From contig NZ_CVTA01000062.1 in NCBI RefSeq assembly GCF_001050035.1, forward strand, positions 222,413-286,412: DNA of 64,000 nucleotides, read 5' to 3'. Numbering within the stretch: the stretch's first letter is position 1; every line of letters starts with the position of its first letter. The notes beneath the pieces were generated by a model. It was not told the DNA's origin. It did no database searches and saw nothing but the letters and a program-made list of their open reading frames with translations. Source of the stretch: Mycolicibacterium komanii (GTDB lineage Bacteria; Actinomycetota; Actinomycetes; Mycobacteriales; Mycobacteriaceae). Made by a program: the position numbers and the translations under genes. Positions 36,055-46,126 of this stretch are shown here, in pieces.

Positions 36055-37385
36055 GTCGAATCCGGTTGCGGCGAACCAGGTTCAAACCACTCGCCGAACG
36101 CAACAGGCTGGCCGTCGGTACGGTCGGCATCGCCGTCGTCGTCGCCACGGTGGTTGCCGCCTTCTCCTACGACCGAATCCCCCTCGTCAAGGGCACCTCG
36201 GATTACTCCGCCTACTTCGCCGAAGCCGGTGGCATCAAACCCGGCAGCGACGTGCGTGTGTCGGGTCTGTCGGTCGGCAGGGTCTCGGACGTCAGGCTGG
36301 ACGGCACCAAGGTGGTGGTCGACTTCACGGTGCGCAACGGGGTCGAGCTGGGCGACCGCACCGAGGCCGCGATCAAGACCGAGACCGTGCTCGGCAACAA
36401 GATGCTCGAGATCACTCCCCGCGGGGATGGCGAACTGTCCGGGGTCATCCCCCTCGACCGCACCACATCCCCCTACGACCTGCCCACGGCGCTCGGCGAT
36501 CTGACGACGACCATCAGCGCGCTGGACACCACCCAACTGTCATCGGCGCTGACGACACTGGCCGACACGTTCTCCGACACCCCGCCCGAGCTGAGGGCGG
36601 CGCTCGACGGCGTCGCCCGGTTCTCCGACACGCTCAACACCCGCGACGCGCAGTTGCGCCACCTCCTGGCCGATGCCAACAAGGTCACCGCCGTGCTCGG
36701 AAAGCGCAGCGACCAGATCGCCGGCCTGGTGGTCAACGCCAATGCGCTACTGAGCGAGCTGCTGTCCCAACGCGACTCGGTCGACGAGCTGATGACCAAC
36801 ATCACCGCTGTGTCGCATCAGATCTCGGGCCTTGTGCAGGACAACCGCCCGCAGCTCAAGCCCGCGGTCGACAAGCTCAACGGTGTTCTGACGATCCTGG
36901 ACAACCGCAAGGCCGAACTGCGGCGCGTGCTCTATCTGTTGCGCAGGTATGCGATGTCGTTCGGCGAAGTCCTCGGCGCCGGACCATTCTTCAAGGCATC
37001 AGTGGTCAACCTCGCACCCGGCCAATTCGCCCAGCCGTTCATCGACGCCGCGTTCTCCGACCTCGGGCTGGACCCGAGCGTGTTGTTGCCGTCGGAACTC
37101 GTCGACCCCGGTGTCGGGCAACCCGGCACGCCGGCGCTGCCGGTGCCGTTCCCCCGGACCGGACAGGGAGGCGATCCTCGGATGACGCTGCCGGACGCGA
37201 TCACCGGAAATCAGGACACGAACCTGCCCGCCCAGTTCCCCGGGCGCTACCCGTATCGGGAGCCGCTGCGCGTGCCGGCGCCCGGCGGACCCCCACCCGG
37301 CCCGCCCGCCGTGGTGCCCGAGCCCGGCGAACTGCCCGCGCCGACGGTCGGTCCGCCGGTGCCCGATGAGGGCGCGAGGCGATGA
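36051..37385 (+). CDS. mceC: MceC-family protein
   Basis: 444 aa from the ATG at 36051 that overlaps the mceB stop; a GTG at 36039 is a less likely start. MCE domain AYFAEAGGIKPGSDVRVSGL with SVGRVSDV, helical domain, then a Pro-rich tail of about 60 residues. Confidence 0.92.
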   Translation: MSRIRLRRTRFKPLAERNRLAVGTVGIAVVVATVVAAFSYDRIPLVKGTSDYSAYFAEAGGIKPGSDVRVSGLSVGRVSDVRLDGTKVVVDFTVRNGVELGDRTEAAIKTETVLGNKMLEITPRGDGELSGVIPLDRTTSPYDLPTALGDLTTTISALDTTQLSSALTTLADTFSDTPPELRAALDGVARFSDTLNTRDAQLRHLLADANKVTAVLGKRSDQIAGLVVNANALLSELLSQRDSVDELMTNITAVSHQISGLVQDNRPQLKPAVDKLNGVLTILDNRKAELRRVLYLLRRYAMSFGEVLGAGPFFKASVVNLAPGQFAQPFIDAAFSDLGLDPSVLLPSELVDPGVGQPGTPALPVPFPRTGQGGDPRMTLPDAITGNQDTNLPAQFPGRYPYREPLRVPAPGGPPPGPPAVVPEPGELPAPTVGPPVPDEGARR

Positions 37386-38647
37386 CGATGCAGCCGGGCG
37401 CGGTGCGCGCCATCCGGATCGCCACGGCGGCAGTGCTTTCCATGGTGCTCATCGCCGCGGTCACGGTGGTGGCCACCCCGTGGTGGGACCGGGTGGCCAA
37501 GGACACCTTCGTCGCCTACTTCGCCAACGCGAACGGTCTCTACACCGGCGACGAGGTCCGCATCCTCGGCGTCGAAGTCGGTACGGTCGAGGCGATCGAA
37601 CCCGAGCCGGACCGCACGAAGGTCACGTTCTCGGTCGACAAGAAGTACCCGGTGCCCGCCGACGCGCGCGCGGCGATCCTGTCGCCGTCGTTGGTCAGCG
37701 CGCGAGCCGTCCAACTGGTCCCCGCCTACGACGGCGGACCGAAACTGGCGGCGGGAGCGACTATTCCGCAGGACCGGACCGCCGTACCCGTCGAATGGGA
37801 CGATTTCCGCCAACAGCTGGAGAAACTCACCGAGTCGCTGCAGCCCACCACGCCGGGCGGTGTCAGCGCCGTCGGCGAGTTCGTCAATACCGCAGCGGAC
37901 AACCTGCGGGGCAACGGCGCCACCGCGCGCGACACCGTGATCGAGCTGTCACAAGCCGTGTCAGCGCTGGGGGATCACAGCAGCGACATCTTCAGCACCG
38001 TGCGCAATCTGCAGTTGCTGGTGTCGGCGCTCTCGTCGAGCAGCGATCTGCTCGCACAGTTCAACACCAACCTCGCAGACATCACCACCGTGCTGGCGAA
38101 CACTCCGGACGAAGTCGCCGACGCGACCAGGGGCCTCGACGCGGCGATGGCGGATCTGCGGGGGTTCGTAACCGAGAACCGCGAAGGGCTCGGCGTGACA
38201 TTCGACCGCCTCGCCTCGATCACCACCGCTCTCAACGACAGCCGGCAGGACGTCAAGCAGGTCTTGCACATCACGCCGACGGTGTTTCAGAACTTCATGA
38301 ACATCTATCAACCGGCCCAGAGTTCGGTGACCGGCATCCTCGCCCCGGTCAACTTCGCCAACACCGTCCAATTCATCTGCAGCGCGATCGAAGCCGCGGC
38401 GCGTCAGGGATTCGAACAGTCGGCGAAGCTGTGCACGCAGTATCTGGCGCCGATCATCAAGAACCGTCAGTACAACTTCCCCCCGCTGGGAGTCAATCCG
38501 TTCGTCGGGGCGTCGGCGCGACCCAACGAGATCACCTACAGCGAAGACCGGCTCAATCCCAATCTGCCGCCCGCTCCTCGAGCCACGCCCACCGATCCCA
38601 GCCTGGGACTGCCCGGCATGATGATCCCGCCGGGCGGGACGCCGTGA
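37382..38647 (+). CDS. mceD: MceD-family protein
   Basis: 421 aa, ATGA overlap with mceC. Signal anchor, MCE domain AYFANANGLYTGDEVRILGV with EVGTVEAI, then a helical region. Mid-C-terminal FANTVQFICSAIEAAARQGF is conserved in MceD. Pro-rich last 40 residues. Confidence 0.93.
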   Translation: MTMQPGAVRAIRIATAAVLSMVLIAAVTVVATPWWDRVAKDTFVAYFANANGLYTGDEVRILGVEVGTVEAIEPEPDRTKVTFSVDKKYPVPADARAAILSPSLVSARAVQLVPAYDGGPKLAAGATIPQDRTAVPVEWDDFRQQLEKLTESLQPTTPGGVSAVGEFVNTAADNLRGNGATARDTVIELSQAVSALGDHSSDIFSTVRNLQLLVSALSSSSDLLAQFNTNLADITTVLANTPDEVADATRGLDAAMADLRGFVTENREGLGVTFDRLASITTALNDSRQDVKQVLHITPTVFQNFMNIYQPAQSSVTGILAPVNFANTVQFICSAIEAAARQGFEQSAKLCTQYLAPIIKNRQYNFPPLGVNPFVGASARPNEITYSEDRLNPNLPPAPRATPTDPSLGLPGMMIPPGGTP

Positions 38648-39765
38648 GGCGCGCGCGGGCCGCGGTGTCGGCGCTGCTGTGCGTGTCCGTATTGGCGGGC
38701 TGCGGGTGGCGAGGGCTGAACTCCTTGTCGTTGCCGGGCACCGAGGGTGGTGGCCGCGGCTCCTACACCATTCAGGCCCAACTACCCGATGTCGTTGTCA
38801 TCCAACAGAACACGCGAGTACGGGTGGCCGACGTCAACGTGGGCAACGTGACCAAGATCGAGGTCCAGGACTGGCATGCCCTGGTGACCATGCGCATCGA
38901 CGGCGACGTGCACCTGCCGGCGAACAGCACCGCCAAGGTCGGCACCACCAGCCTGTTGGGTTCGATGCACATCGAGCTGGCCCCACCGACCGACGAGCCG
39001 CCGCGCGGCGAGCTCAAGGAGGGCTCTGTGATTCCGCTGTCGTCGGCCGCCACATACCCGACGACCGAGCAGACGCTGGCCGCCGTTTCGGTGCTGCTCA
39101 ACGGCGGCGGACTGGGCCAGCTGCAGGAGATCAACCAGACGTTCGCCCGCGCGCTCGCCGGTCGCGAAGACGAGATGCGCAGCCTGTTGACCCAACTCGA
39201 CATCTTCATCGGCCGGCTCAACGCGCAGACCGACGACATCATCACCGCCACCGAGAACCTCAACGCGCTGGCGGGGCAGGTCGCGGAGAAGGACGAGACC
39301 GTCGGCAAGGCGCTCACTACCATTCCGCAAGCCATTGCGGTGCTGGCGGATTCGCGCGAGAAGCTGGTCAACGCGATCGACGCACTCGGCCAGTTCAGCG
39401 CGATCGCCATGTCGACGGTCAACCAAACCAGGGAGTCGCTGGTAGCGAACCTGCGCAGCGTCGCCCCCGTGCTGCGCGAACTCGCCGACGCCGGCCCGGC
39501 GCTGACCAGGGGCCTGGACTTCCTGTCCACCTATCCGTGGGTGAAAAGCACCGTACCCAACTGGTTTCGCGGCGACTTCGCCAACATCACGCTCGTCATC
39601 GACCTCACGCTGAGCCGCATCGACGCCGGCGTGTTCACCGGTACCCGTTGGGAGGGTGACCTCACCGAACTCGAACTTCAGTGGGGACGCACGATCGGCC
39701 AGAAGCCCAGCCCGTATACCGCGGGCAACCCGCTGGTCGCCCCGTACCGGTGGGGAACCTACTGA
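38644..39765 (+). CDS. mceE: MceE-family lipoprotein
   Basis: 373 aa, GTG overlapping the mceD stop. Lipoprotein signal with lipobox SVLAGC, as normal for MceE (LprK-like). MCE domain QAQLPDVVVIQQNTRVRVAD and VNVGNVTKI, then helices. The lipid anchor should attach the Mce tube to the membrane. Confidence 0.93.
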   Translation: MRRARAAVSALLCVSVLAGCGWRGLNSLSLPGTEGGGRGSYTIQAQLPDVVVIQQNTRVRVADVNVGNVTKIEVQDWHALVTMRIDGDVHLPANSTAKVGTTSLLGSMHIELAPPTDEPPRGELKEGSVIPLSSAATYPTTEQTLAAVSVLLNGGGLGQLQEINQTFARALAGREDEMRSLLTQLDIFIGRLNAQTDDIITATENLNALAGQVAEKDETVGKALTTIPQAIAVLADSREKLVNAIDALGQFSAIAMSTVNQTRESLVANLRSVAPVLRELADAGPALTRGLDFLSTYPWVKSTVPNWFRGDFANITLVIDLTLSRIDAGVFTGTRWEGDLTELELQWGRTIGQKPSPYTAGNPLVAPYRWGTY

Positions 39766-39766
39766 C

Positions 39767-41206
39767 ATGGTGCGGCTACCGCGCACGACCTGGATCCAGC
39801 TGGCCATCCTGGCGGCCGTCACGGTGATCGCCTGCAGCATTATGGCTTTCAACTTCGTCAAGGTTCCCGCCCTGCTCGGTATCGGCCGGTACGACGTGAC
39901 GCTCGACCTGCCGTCGTCGGGCGGCCTGTATCCGTCCTCGGTCGTGACGTACCGGGGCTCGGAGATCGGCCGCGTGACGTCCGTCGACGTGACTCGGGAC
40001 GGGGTACGGGCCGCGCTGAAACTCGACTCGTCCACCAAGGTGCCCGCCGACGTCTCGGCGCAGGTCCACAGCCGCTCGGCCGTCGGCGAGCAGTTCGTCG
40101 AGCTGACACCGGCGCCGGGAACCGACGCCGCGAGGGCGCCTGCGCTGGGTGACGGAAGCGTGATTCCCTCGGGCAGGGTGCGGGTTCCGCCGGACATCGC
40201 CAACCTGCTCGACGCCACCAACACTGCGCTGCAGGCGATTCCGCAGGACAATCTGCGCACGGTCATCGACGAGGCGGCCACCGCGGTCGCGGGTCTGGGG
40301 CCGGAGCTGGCGCGCATCGTCGACGGATCGACGGCGTTGGCGATCGACGCGGGCAAGACCGTCGGCCCCATCACCACCCTGATCGACCAGTCGCCACCGG
40401 TTCTCGACTCGCAAGTGCGGACCGCGGATTCGATCCAAGTATGGGCCGGTCGGATGGCGTCGATCACGGGACAGCTGAAGGCGCAGGATGCGGCGTTCGC
40501 GGATCTGCTCGAATCGGGCGCACCCACGTTGGAGGAGGGGCGCGCGGTGTTCGACCGCATCGCATCCCCGCTGCCGTTGCTGCTGGCCAACATGGTGAGC
40601 CTCGGCGACATCGCGATCGCCTACCGCAACGACATCGAGCAACTGCTGGTCTTGTTTCCGCAAGGCACCGCGGTCATGTCGGCGATCATCCTTCCGAACG
40701 CCAACACCAAACAGGACTACAAGGGCGTCTATCTCGACTTCAACCTCAACCTGAACCTGCCGCCGCCATGCAACACCGGCTTCCTGCCAGTGCGCCAACA
40801 ACGATCGCCGTCCGAACAGGACGCCCCCGAACGTCCCGCCGGCGACCTGTACTGCCGCGTGCCGCAGGACTCCGACCTCAACGTCCGTGGTGTGCGCAAC
40901 ATCCCGTGCGAGACGGTTCCGGGTAAGCGGGCCCCGACGATCGAGATGTGCGAGAGCGACGAGCAGTACGTCCCGCTCAACGACGGCTACAACTGGAAGG
41001 GCGATCCGAACGCGACGTTGAGCGGTCAGGGTGTCCCGCAGTATGCGCCCGGACAGGACCCGCGGACGCCTGCGCCGATCGCGGCGGTGCCGTATGACCC
41101 GTCGACCGGCGAGTACATCGGGCCCGACGGCCGTCTCCACACGCAGGCCGATCTCGCGCCTGCGCAGAACAGGACGTGGGAGTCGATGCTGGTGCCGCCG
41201 GGCTAG
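39767..41206 (+). CDS. mceF: MceF-family protein
   Basis: 479 aa, starting 1 base after the mceE stop. Signal anchor, MCE domain TLDLPSSGGLYPSSVVTYRG and SEIGRVTSV, helical region, and a long C-terminal part with several cysteines (PPCNTGF, LYCRVPQ, IPCET, EMCESD). Last gene of the operon; no Mas (Mce-associated) genes follow. Its stop shares CTAG with the converging SnoaL gene. Confidence 0.92.
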   Translation: MVRLPRTTWIQLAILAAVTVIACSIMAFNFVKVPALLGIGRYDVTLDLPSSGGLYPSSVVTYRGSEIGRVTSVDVTRDGVRAALKLDSSTKVPADVSAQVHSRSAVGEQFVELTPAPGTDAARAPALGDGSVIPSGRVRVPPDIANLLDATNTALQAIPQDNLRTVIDEAATAVAGLGPELARIVDGSTALAIDAGKTVGPITTLIDQSPPVLDSQVRTADSIQVWAGRMASITGQLKAQDAAFADLLESGAPTLEEGRAVFDRIASPLPLLLANMVSLGDIAIAYRNDIEQLLVLFPQGTAVMSAIILPNANTKQDYKGVYLDFNLNLNLPPPCNTGFLPVRQQRSPSEQDAPERPAGDLYCRVPQDSDLNVRGVRNIPCETVPGKRAPTIEMCESDEQYVPLNDGYNWKGDPNATLSGQGVPQYAPGQDPRTPAPIAAVPYDPSTGEYIGPDGRLHTQADLAPAQNRTWESMLVPPG

Positions 41207-41646
41207 CGGGCCATCGTCGAATTCGGCGCGCTCCAATCGGTGGAGACGAACCGGTGGCGGATCAGCCAGTCGTCGCCGACCGGGGCGAACACGTCGCGAT
41301 AGCGGCCGTAGTGGTCAAGGCCGATCTCGGTGAACACCGTGAAGTAGCAGGAAACCCGCGCCTCGTCGGGCGTCACATCGGTGAACCGAATGTTCGTCAC
41401 GTTGTGGCGAACGATGCGCTTGACGTTCGACTCGGACGCGGCCGCGTTGGGCGCCGCGACGGCACCGCCCAGATAGTCGACGATCGCCGCACGGCCCCGC
41501 ACCGGTTCGGTCCCCCGCACCTCGAGCACGCCCTCATCGCAGAACGCGGCCGCCAATTCGGGAAGGCGCATCGCGTCACCCGACCAGTTGTACTGCGCGA
41601 GCGTGTCCCTGATGCGTTCCCGAGCGCAAAGCTCCCAAAGCTCCAT
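41203..41646 (-). CDS. SnoaL-like/NTF2-fold protein
   Basis: 147 aa: MELWELCARERIRDTLAQYN then WSGDAMRLPELAAAFCDEGV, the usual helix and DxG opening of SnoaL_4 proteins, followed by EPVRGRAAIVDYLGG and a C-terminal beta sheet ending STDWSAPNSTMAR. Possibly a small hydratase or isomerase. The stop overlaps that of mceF tail to tail. Confidence 0.85.
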   Translation of the reverse strand: MELWELCARERIRDTLAQYNWSGDAMRLPELAAAFCDEGVLEVRGTEPVRGRAAIVDYLGGAVAAPNAAASESNVKRIVRHNVTNIRFTDVTPDEARVSCYFTVFTEIGLDHYGRYRDVFAPVGDDWLIRHRFVSTDWSAPNSTMAR

Positions 41647-41678
41647 GCGGTCAACCGTAACGGGACTAGGGTCGCGCC

Positions 41679-42119
41679 ATGGCTACCAGCGATTCCCGCG
41701 AGGTCGTGATCGAAGCGAGCCCGGCCGAAATTCTCGACGTCATCGCCGACGTGGAGTCGGCTCCGGAGTGGTCGCCCCAGCACCAGGGCGCCGAGGTACT
41801 CGACAGAGACGCCGACGGCCGGCCCGGCCGCGTGCGGCTGAAGTTGAAGACCATGGGCATCACCGACGAGCAGGTCGTGCAGTACACCTGGGGCGACAAC
41901 ACGGCCGGCTGGACGCTGATCGAATCCAGTCAGCTCAAAACTCAGAGCGCGACGTACACACTCACCCCCGACGGCGAGAAGACCAAGGTCCGGTTCGAGA
42001 TCACCGTCGACCCCGCCGTACCGATCCCCGGCTTCGTGCTGAAACGCGCCATGAAGGGCGGGCTCGAGGCCGCCACCGACGGCCTGCGCAAGCAAGTCCA
42101 CAAGGTCAAGCGCGGCTGA
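41679..42119 (+). CDS. SRPBCC (START-like) family protein 1
   Basis: 146 aa: SREVVIEASPAEILDVIADV, ESAPEWSPQHQGAEVLDRDA, and a C-terminal helix (LEAATDGLRKQVHKVKR). Polyketide-cyclase-like lipid-binding helix-grip fold. Related genes occur at 42157 and 44711; the trio corresponds by memory to the Rv0854/Rv0856/Rv0857 group. Ligand unknown. Confidence 0.9.
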   Translation: MATSDSREVVIEASPAEILDVIADVESAPEWSPQHQGAEVLDRDADGRPGRVRLKLKTMGITDEQVVQYTWGDNTAGWTLIESSQLKTQSATYTLTPDGEKTKVRFEITVDPAVPIPGFVLKRAMKGGLEAATDGLRKQVHKVKRG

Positions 42120-42156
42120 CTGTTTCGGAACGCGCCGGGTTGGCAATCAGTTCGGC

Positions 42157-42600
42157 ATGGCTGTCACCGAAACTCGCGAAGTCGTCATCGAGGCGACTCC
42201 TCAGGAGATCCTCGACGTCCTGACCGACCTCGAGTCGCTGACCGAGTGGTCCTCGGCGCATCAGAAGGTCGAGGTGCTCGAACGCGACGACGAGGGGCGG
42301 CCCAGCAAGTCACGTCAGGTCGTGAAGATCGTCGGCGTCTCCGACGAACAGGTACTCAACTACGCCGTGCACGACGACGGGGTGAGCTGGACGTTGGAGA
42401 GCTCGAAACAGCAACGCGCACAAAGCGGTCGGTACACGCTGACCCCCGACGGCGACTCGACGAAGGTCCACTTCGAGCTGATGGTCGACCCGCTGGTGCC
42501 GCTGCCCGGCTTCCTGATCAAGAAGGGCGCCAAGGGACTGATGGAGACCGCCACCGACGGGCTGCGTAAACGGGTGAAGCAGGTCAAGAGCCGTCAATAG
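42157..42600 (+). CDS. SRPBCC family protein 2
   Basis: 147 aa, tandem paralogue of the 41679 gene, sharing TREVVIEATPQEILDVLTDL and a C-terminal [15 protein letters not shown]. Its last 17 bases overlap the tail of the CDF transporter gene on the other strand. Confidence 0.9.
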   Translation: MAVTETREVVIEATPQEILDVLTDLESLTEWSSAHQKVEVLERDDEGRPSKSRQVVKIVGVSDEQVLNYAVHDDGVSWTLESSKQQRAQSGRYTLTPDGDSTKVHFELMVDPLVPLPGFLIKKGAKGLMETATDGLRKRVKQVKSRQ

Positions 42601-43555
42601 ACTGCTGCTCGAGTTCGTCGGGTTCGGCGATCGTCAGCACGGCGTCCACGATGTAGGGGTCGGCCTGCAGTTGCGTCTCCAACCGCCGCAGCGTCTCGGC
42701 GACCCGCGACTCGACCGCGTCTCCCCGAAGGTCGACGCTCGCCACCAGGAAGAGTTGCTTCGGACCGACGAAGACCAGGCGCACGAACCGGACCGCGGCC
42801 ACGTCGGGTAACTCCTGGATCCGTTTGATCGCGGCCTCCCGCACCTGTGGGCTCGCCGGCTCGCCGACCAGAAAACGCCGGTTGCGATCGATCAGGATCA
42901 CGGCGATCACCCCCAGCAGCAACCCGACCAGGATCGACCCGACCGCATCCCACGCGGCGTCACCCGTCAGCTGATGCAACCCGATTCCCGCTGCGGCGAT
43001 GAGGATTCCGATCAACGCGGCCGCGTCTTCGGCGAACACCGCCCGCGTCGTCGGGTCCGATGTGTCGAGCACGTGGTCGAGAAGGTCCTTGTCGTAGCGA
43101 TGCGCCTCAGCGCGTAGCTGCCGCAACGCCTGGATGAGCGAGACGGACTCCAGGGCGAATGCGACCGCCAGCACGATGTAGGCGACCAGATAGTTCTCGG
43201 GTCCCGACTCCCCGTGTCGCAATTCGGTGACGCCGTGCCACACCGACAGGGAACCGCCGACGACGAACAACCCCACCGCGGCCAACAACGACCACACATA
43301 GGCCTCGCGGCCGTAGCCGAACGGCCGGTCGGCGTCCGGCGGTCGCCGGCTGCGACGGTTCGCGATCGCGAGCAGGCCCTGGTTGCCCGAGTCGGCCCAG
43401 GAGTGCGCGGCTTCGGCGGTCATCGACGCCGATCCGGTGAGCACGGCGGCCACCGTCTTGGCGACGGCGACGGCGAGGTTGGCGCCGAACGCGATCAAGA
43501 CGGTCCTCGTGCTCTCGCCGGACGCCGCTGTAGTGGGGTCCTCTGTCTCGGCCAT
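42584..43555 (-). CDS. Cation diffusion facilitator (CDF) metal transporter
   Basis: 323 aa from the ATG at 43555; an upstream extension has no support. Six helices. Metal-site motifs: [11 protein letters not shown] (HxxxD) in helix 2 and [10 protein letters not shown] in helix 5. A cytoplasmic C-terminal dimerisation domain follows ([20 protein letters not shown]). It exports divalent cations such as Zn or Fe. The start is 18 bases from the far start. Confidence 0.9.
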   Translation of the reverse strand: MAETEDPTTAASGESTRTVLIAFGANLAVAVAKTVAAVLTGSASMTAEAAHSWADSGNQGLLAIANRRSRRPPDADRPFGYGREAYVWSLLAAVGLFVVGGSLSVWHGVTELRHGESGPENYLVAYIVLAVAFALESVSLIQALRQLRAEAHRYDKDLLDHVLDTSDPTTRAVFAEDAAALIGILIAAAGIGLHQLTGDAAWDAVGSILVGLLLGVIAVILIDRNRRFLVGEPASPQVREAAIKRIQELPDVAAVRFVRLVFVGPKQLFLVASVDLRGDAVESRVAETLRRLETQLQADPYIVDAVLTIAEPDELEQQSIDGS

Positions 43556-43573
43556 CTGACTAGTGTGCGACTC

Positions 43574-44652
43574 ATGGCGACAGCGGGACCCCTCGCGGGG
43601 GTGAAGGTCATCGAGCTCGGCGGTATCGGCCCCGGCCCTCACGCGGGGATGGTGCTGGCCGATCTCGGCGCCGACGTGGTGCGCGTGCGCAGGCCCGGCG
43701 GCCTGCAGATGCCACCGGAGAACGTCGACCTGCTGCACCGCGGAAAGCGCGTCGTCGACCTCGATCTGAAGAAGGAGCCCGCCGCGCTGCTCGGTCTGGT
43801 CGCCAAGGCCGACGTGCTCATCGACGCCTTCCGGCCCGGCACGTGCGAACGGCTCGGCATCGGACCCGACGACTGCGCGGCGGTGAACCCGCGGCTGATC
43901 TTCGCCCGGATCACCGGCTGGGGCCAGCACGGCCCGCTGGCGCAGACCGTGGGCCACGACATCAACTACCTGTCGCAGACCGGCGCGCTGTCGGCCATCG
44001 GATACCGCGACCGGCCGCCGGTGGTGCCGCTGAACCTGGTCGCCGACTTCGGCGGCGGCTCGATGTTCGTGTTGCTGGGCATCGTGGCGGCGCTGTACGA
44101 ACGGGAACGCTCCGGACAGGGTCAGGTGATCGACGCGGCGATGGTCGACGGTGTATCCGTGCTCGCGCAGGTTGCGTGGACGAAGAAGTCGACGGGCACG
44201 CTGCGCGACGAACGCGAGTCGTTCCTGCTCGACGGCAGCGCCCCGTTCTACCGCACGTACGAGACTGCCGACGGCAAATACGTGGCCGTCGGCGCGATCG
44301 AACCGCAGTCTACGCGCAACTGGTGGCCGGGCTCGGGCTCGACGCTGACGAACTCCCCCCGCAAATGAACCGCGAGGCGTTTCCAGAAATGCGCAAATTG
44401 TTCGCCGAGCGGTTTGCGCGCAAGACACGCGACGAGTGGGCCGAGATCTTCGCGGGCACCGACGCGTGCGTCACGCCGGTGTTGACCTGGAGTGAGGCCG
44501 CGCAGAACAAGCACCTGCGGGCACGGTCAACACTGGTGCAGGCCAACGGTGTCGACCAGGCCGCGCCGGCGCCGCGGTTCTCCAGGACCCCGGCCGGACC
44601 CGTCGGCGCACCGCCGCAAGCTGCGAATTCGATTATTGATATTGACTGGTAA
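43574..44652 (+). pseudogene. far: CaiB/BaiF CoA-transferase / alpha-methylacyl-CoA racemase (far), frameshifted
   Basis: Frame 1 runs from the ATG at 43574 through [20 protein letters not shown], the catalytic Asp in [13 protein letters not shown], to VGAIEPQ at about 44308, then turns into nonsense and stops at 44368. The frame that resumes reads [20 protein letters not shown] to the natural end at 44652. Restoring one T at 44309 (CAG TTC TAC) joins them into a typical racemase of about 359 aa. Either a sequencing error or a broken gene. -10 TAGTGT (43561-43566) lies 7 nt before the ATG, suggesting a leaderless mRNA. Confidence 0.85.
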
Positions 44653-44710
44653 TAATAATTTGCTGGAAAAGGCTATGCACTAGGCAGTCGAGTTAGCTAC
44701 GATTTGCCGC

Positions 44711-45169
44711 ATGGCCGTGCAGGCATCGAGGGAAGTGGTCTTCGAGGCACCCAAGGAAGTGATCATGGATGCGCTCGCCGACATCGACGCCGTGCCCACG
44801 TGGTCGCCCGTGCACAAACGCGCCGAGGTGCTCGACCGTCATCCCGACGGCCGTCCGCACCACGTCAAGGCGACCTTCAAGATCATGGGTGTCACCGACA
44901 AGGAACTCCTCGAGTACCACTGGGGTGACGACTGGGTGGTTTGGGACGCCAAGGCGACGATGCAGCAGCGCGGGCAGCACGGCGAGTACAACCTCACCCC
45001 GATCGGCGAGGACCGCACCCGCGTCCGCTTCGACATCGTCATCGACCTGGCGGCGCCGATTCCGGAGTTCCTATTGCGCCGCGCCAAGAAGATGGTGCTC
45101 GACGTCGCGACGGAGAACCTGCGGCGCCGGGTGATGACCGACGACAACGCTTCTGATCGAGCGACGTAG
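44711..45169 (+). CDS. SRPBCC family protein 3
   Basis: 152 aa: SREVVFEAPKEVIMDALADI, DAVPTWSPVHKRAEVLDRHP. Same fold as the two genes upstream. A -10 TACGAT (44698-44703) ends 7 nt before the ATG, so it should be leaderless with its own promoter. The preceding 44630-44700 stretch is unusually AT-rich for this genome. Confidence 0.9.
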   Translation: MAVQASREVVFEAPKEVIMDALADIDAVPTWSPVHKRAEVLDRHPDGRPHHVKATFKIMGVTDKELLEYHWGDDWVVWDAKATMQQRGQHGEYNLTPIGEDRTRVRFDIVIDLAAPIPEFLLRRAKKMVLDVATENLRRRVMTDDNASDRAT

Positions 45170-45208
45170 AACGGAATAACTCTCGGCCGAGCGTCGGTTG
45201 CGTCTGAC

Positions 45209-46126
45209 ATGGCCACCGGCATCGTCCTCTTCGCAACCCCGAACGCCGACAACATCGTCGACGACCTCATCGCCCAAGCCCGACGGGCGCACGAGCTCGG
45301 CGTTCAACAGGTTTGGCTGTCACAGCGGTTCGATTACGACGCGATCGGCGTGGCCGGGGTCATCGGTGCGGCGGTACCGGGGCTGGGCGTCGGGACGTTC
45401 GTCGTGCCGTTCAACCCTCGCCACCCCCTGATCGTCGCGTCGCAGGCGCAGACGGCGCAGGCGGCCACGCACGGCCGGTTCACACTCGGCCTGGGGCTCG
45501 GGGCGCACGAAGTCGAGCGACAGGCGTTCGGCACCGCGTGGCCCAACACCATCGCCCGGCTGCGTGAGCACCTGACTGTGTTGCGGTCGATCTTCGACGC
45601 CGGCACCGCCGACTTCCACGGCGAGGAGTTCACCGCCAATCCCCAATGGCCGGTTCAGGTTCCGGGCGGCACGCCCGTTCCGATCTATGTCGCCGCCATG
45701 GGACCGAAGGCCCTGCAGGTGACCGGCGAACTGGCCGACGGCACCCTTCCGTACCTGGCCGGGCCGCGCACCATCGCGGACTTCATCGAGCCCACCATCG
45801 CGCGAGCCGCCGCCGAGGCCGGGCGGCCGGCCCCGAAGATCGTCGCCGCGGTGCCCGTGGTGGTGTCCGACGATGCCGACGCCGCTCGCCGGCGGGCCGC
45901 CGAACATCTGAGCTTCTACGAGCAGATCCCGTCGTATCGACGGGTGCTCGAGCGCGAGGGTGTCGACAGCGCGACCGACGTCGCCGCCATCGGGTCGGCG
46001 GAAGCGATGACCCGGCACCTCAAGAACTACCTCGAGGCCGGCGCGACCGACGTCGTGCTCAGCGCCGTCGACGGCGTGGATCCCGCACAGCGCGAGGCCA
46101 TCTGGACGATCGCCGCGCAGCTCTAA
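45209..46126 (+). CDS. LLM-class F420-dependent oxidoreductase
   Basis: 305 aa. Luciferase-like TIM barrel: HELGVQQVWLSQRFDYDAIG, FTLGLGLGAHEVERQAFG, PVPIYVAAMGPKALQVTGEL. Likely uses cofactor F420. Its stop overlaps that of dapC tail to tail. Confidence 0.87.
   Translation: MATGIVLFATPNADNIVDDLIAQARRAHELGVQQVWLSQRFDYDAIGVAGVIGAAVPGLGVGTFVVPFNPRHPLIVASQAQTAQAATHGRFTLGLGLGAHEVERQAFGTAWPNTIARLREHLTVLRSIFDAGTADFHGEEFTANPQWPVQVPGGTPVPIYVAAMGPKALQVTGELADGTLPYLAGPRTIADFIEPTIARAAAEAGRPAPKIVAAVPVVVSDDADAARRRAAEHLSFYEQIPSYRRVLEREGVDSATDVAAIGSAEAMTRHLKNYLEAGATDVVLSAVDGVDPAQREAIWTIAAQL

Noticed and set aside
38782..40611. 609-codon open frame opposite mceE/mceF
   Set aside because: Shadow of the mce genes; no motif and no ribosome site.
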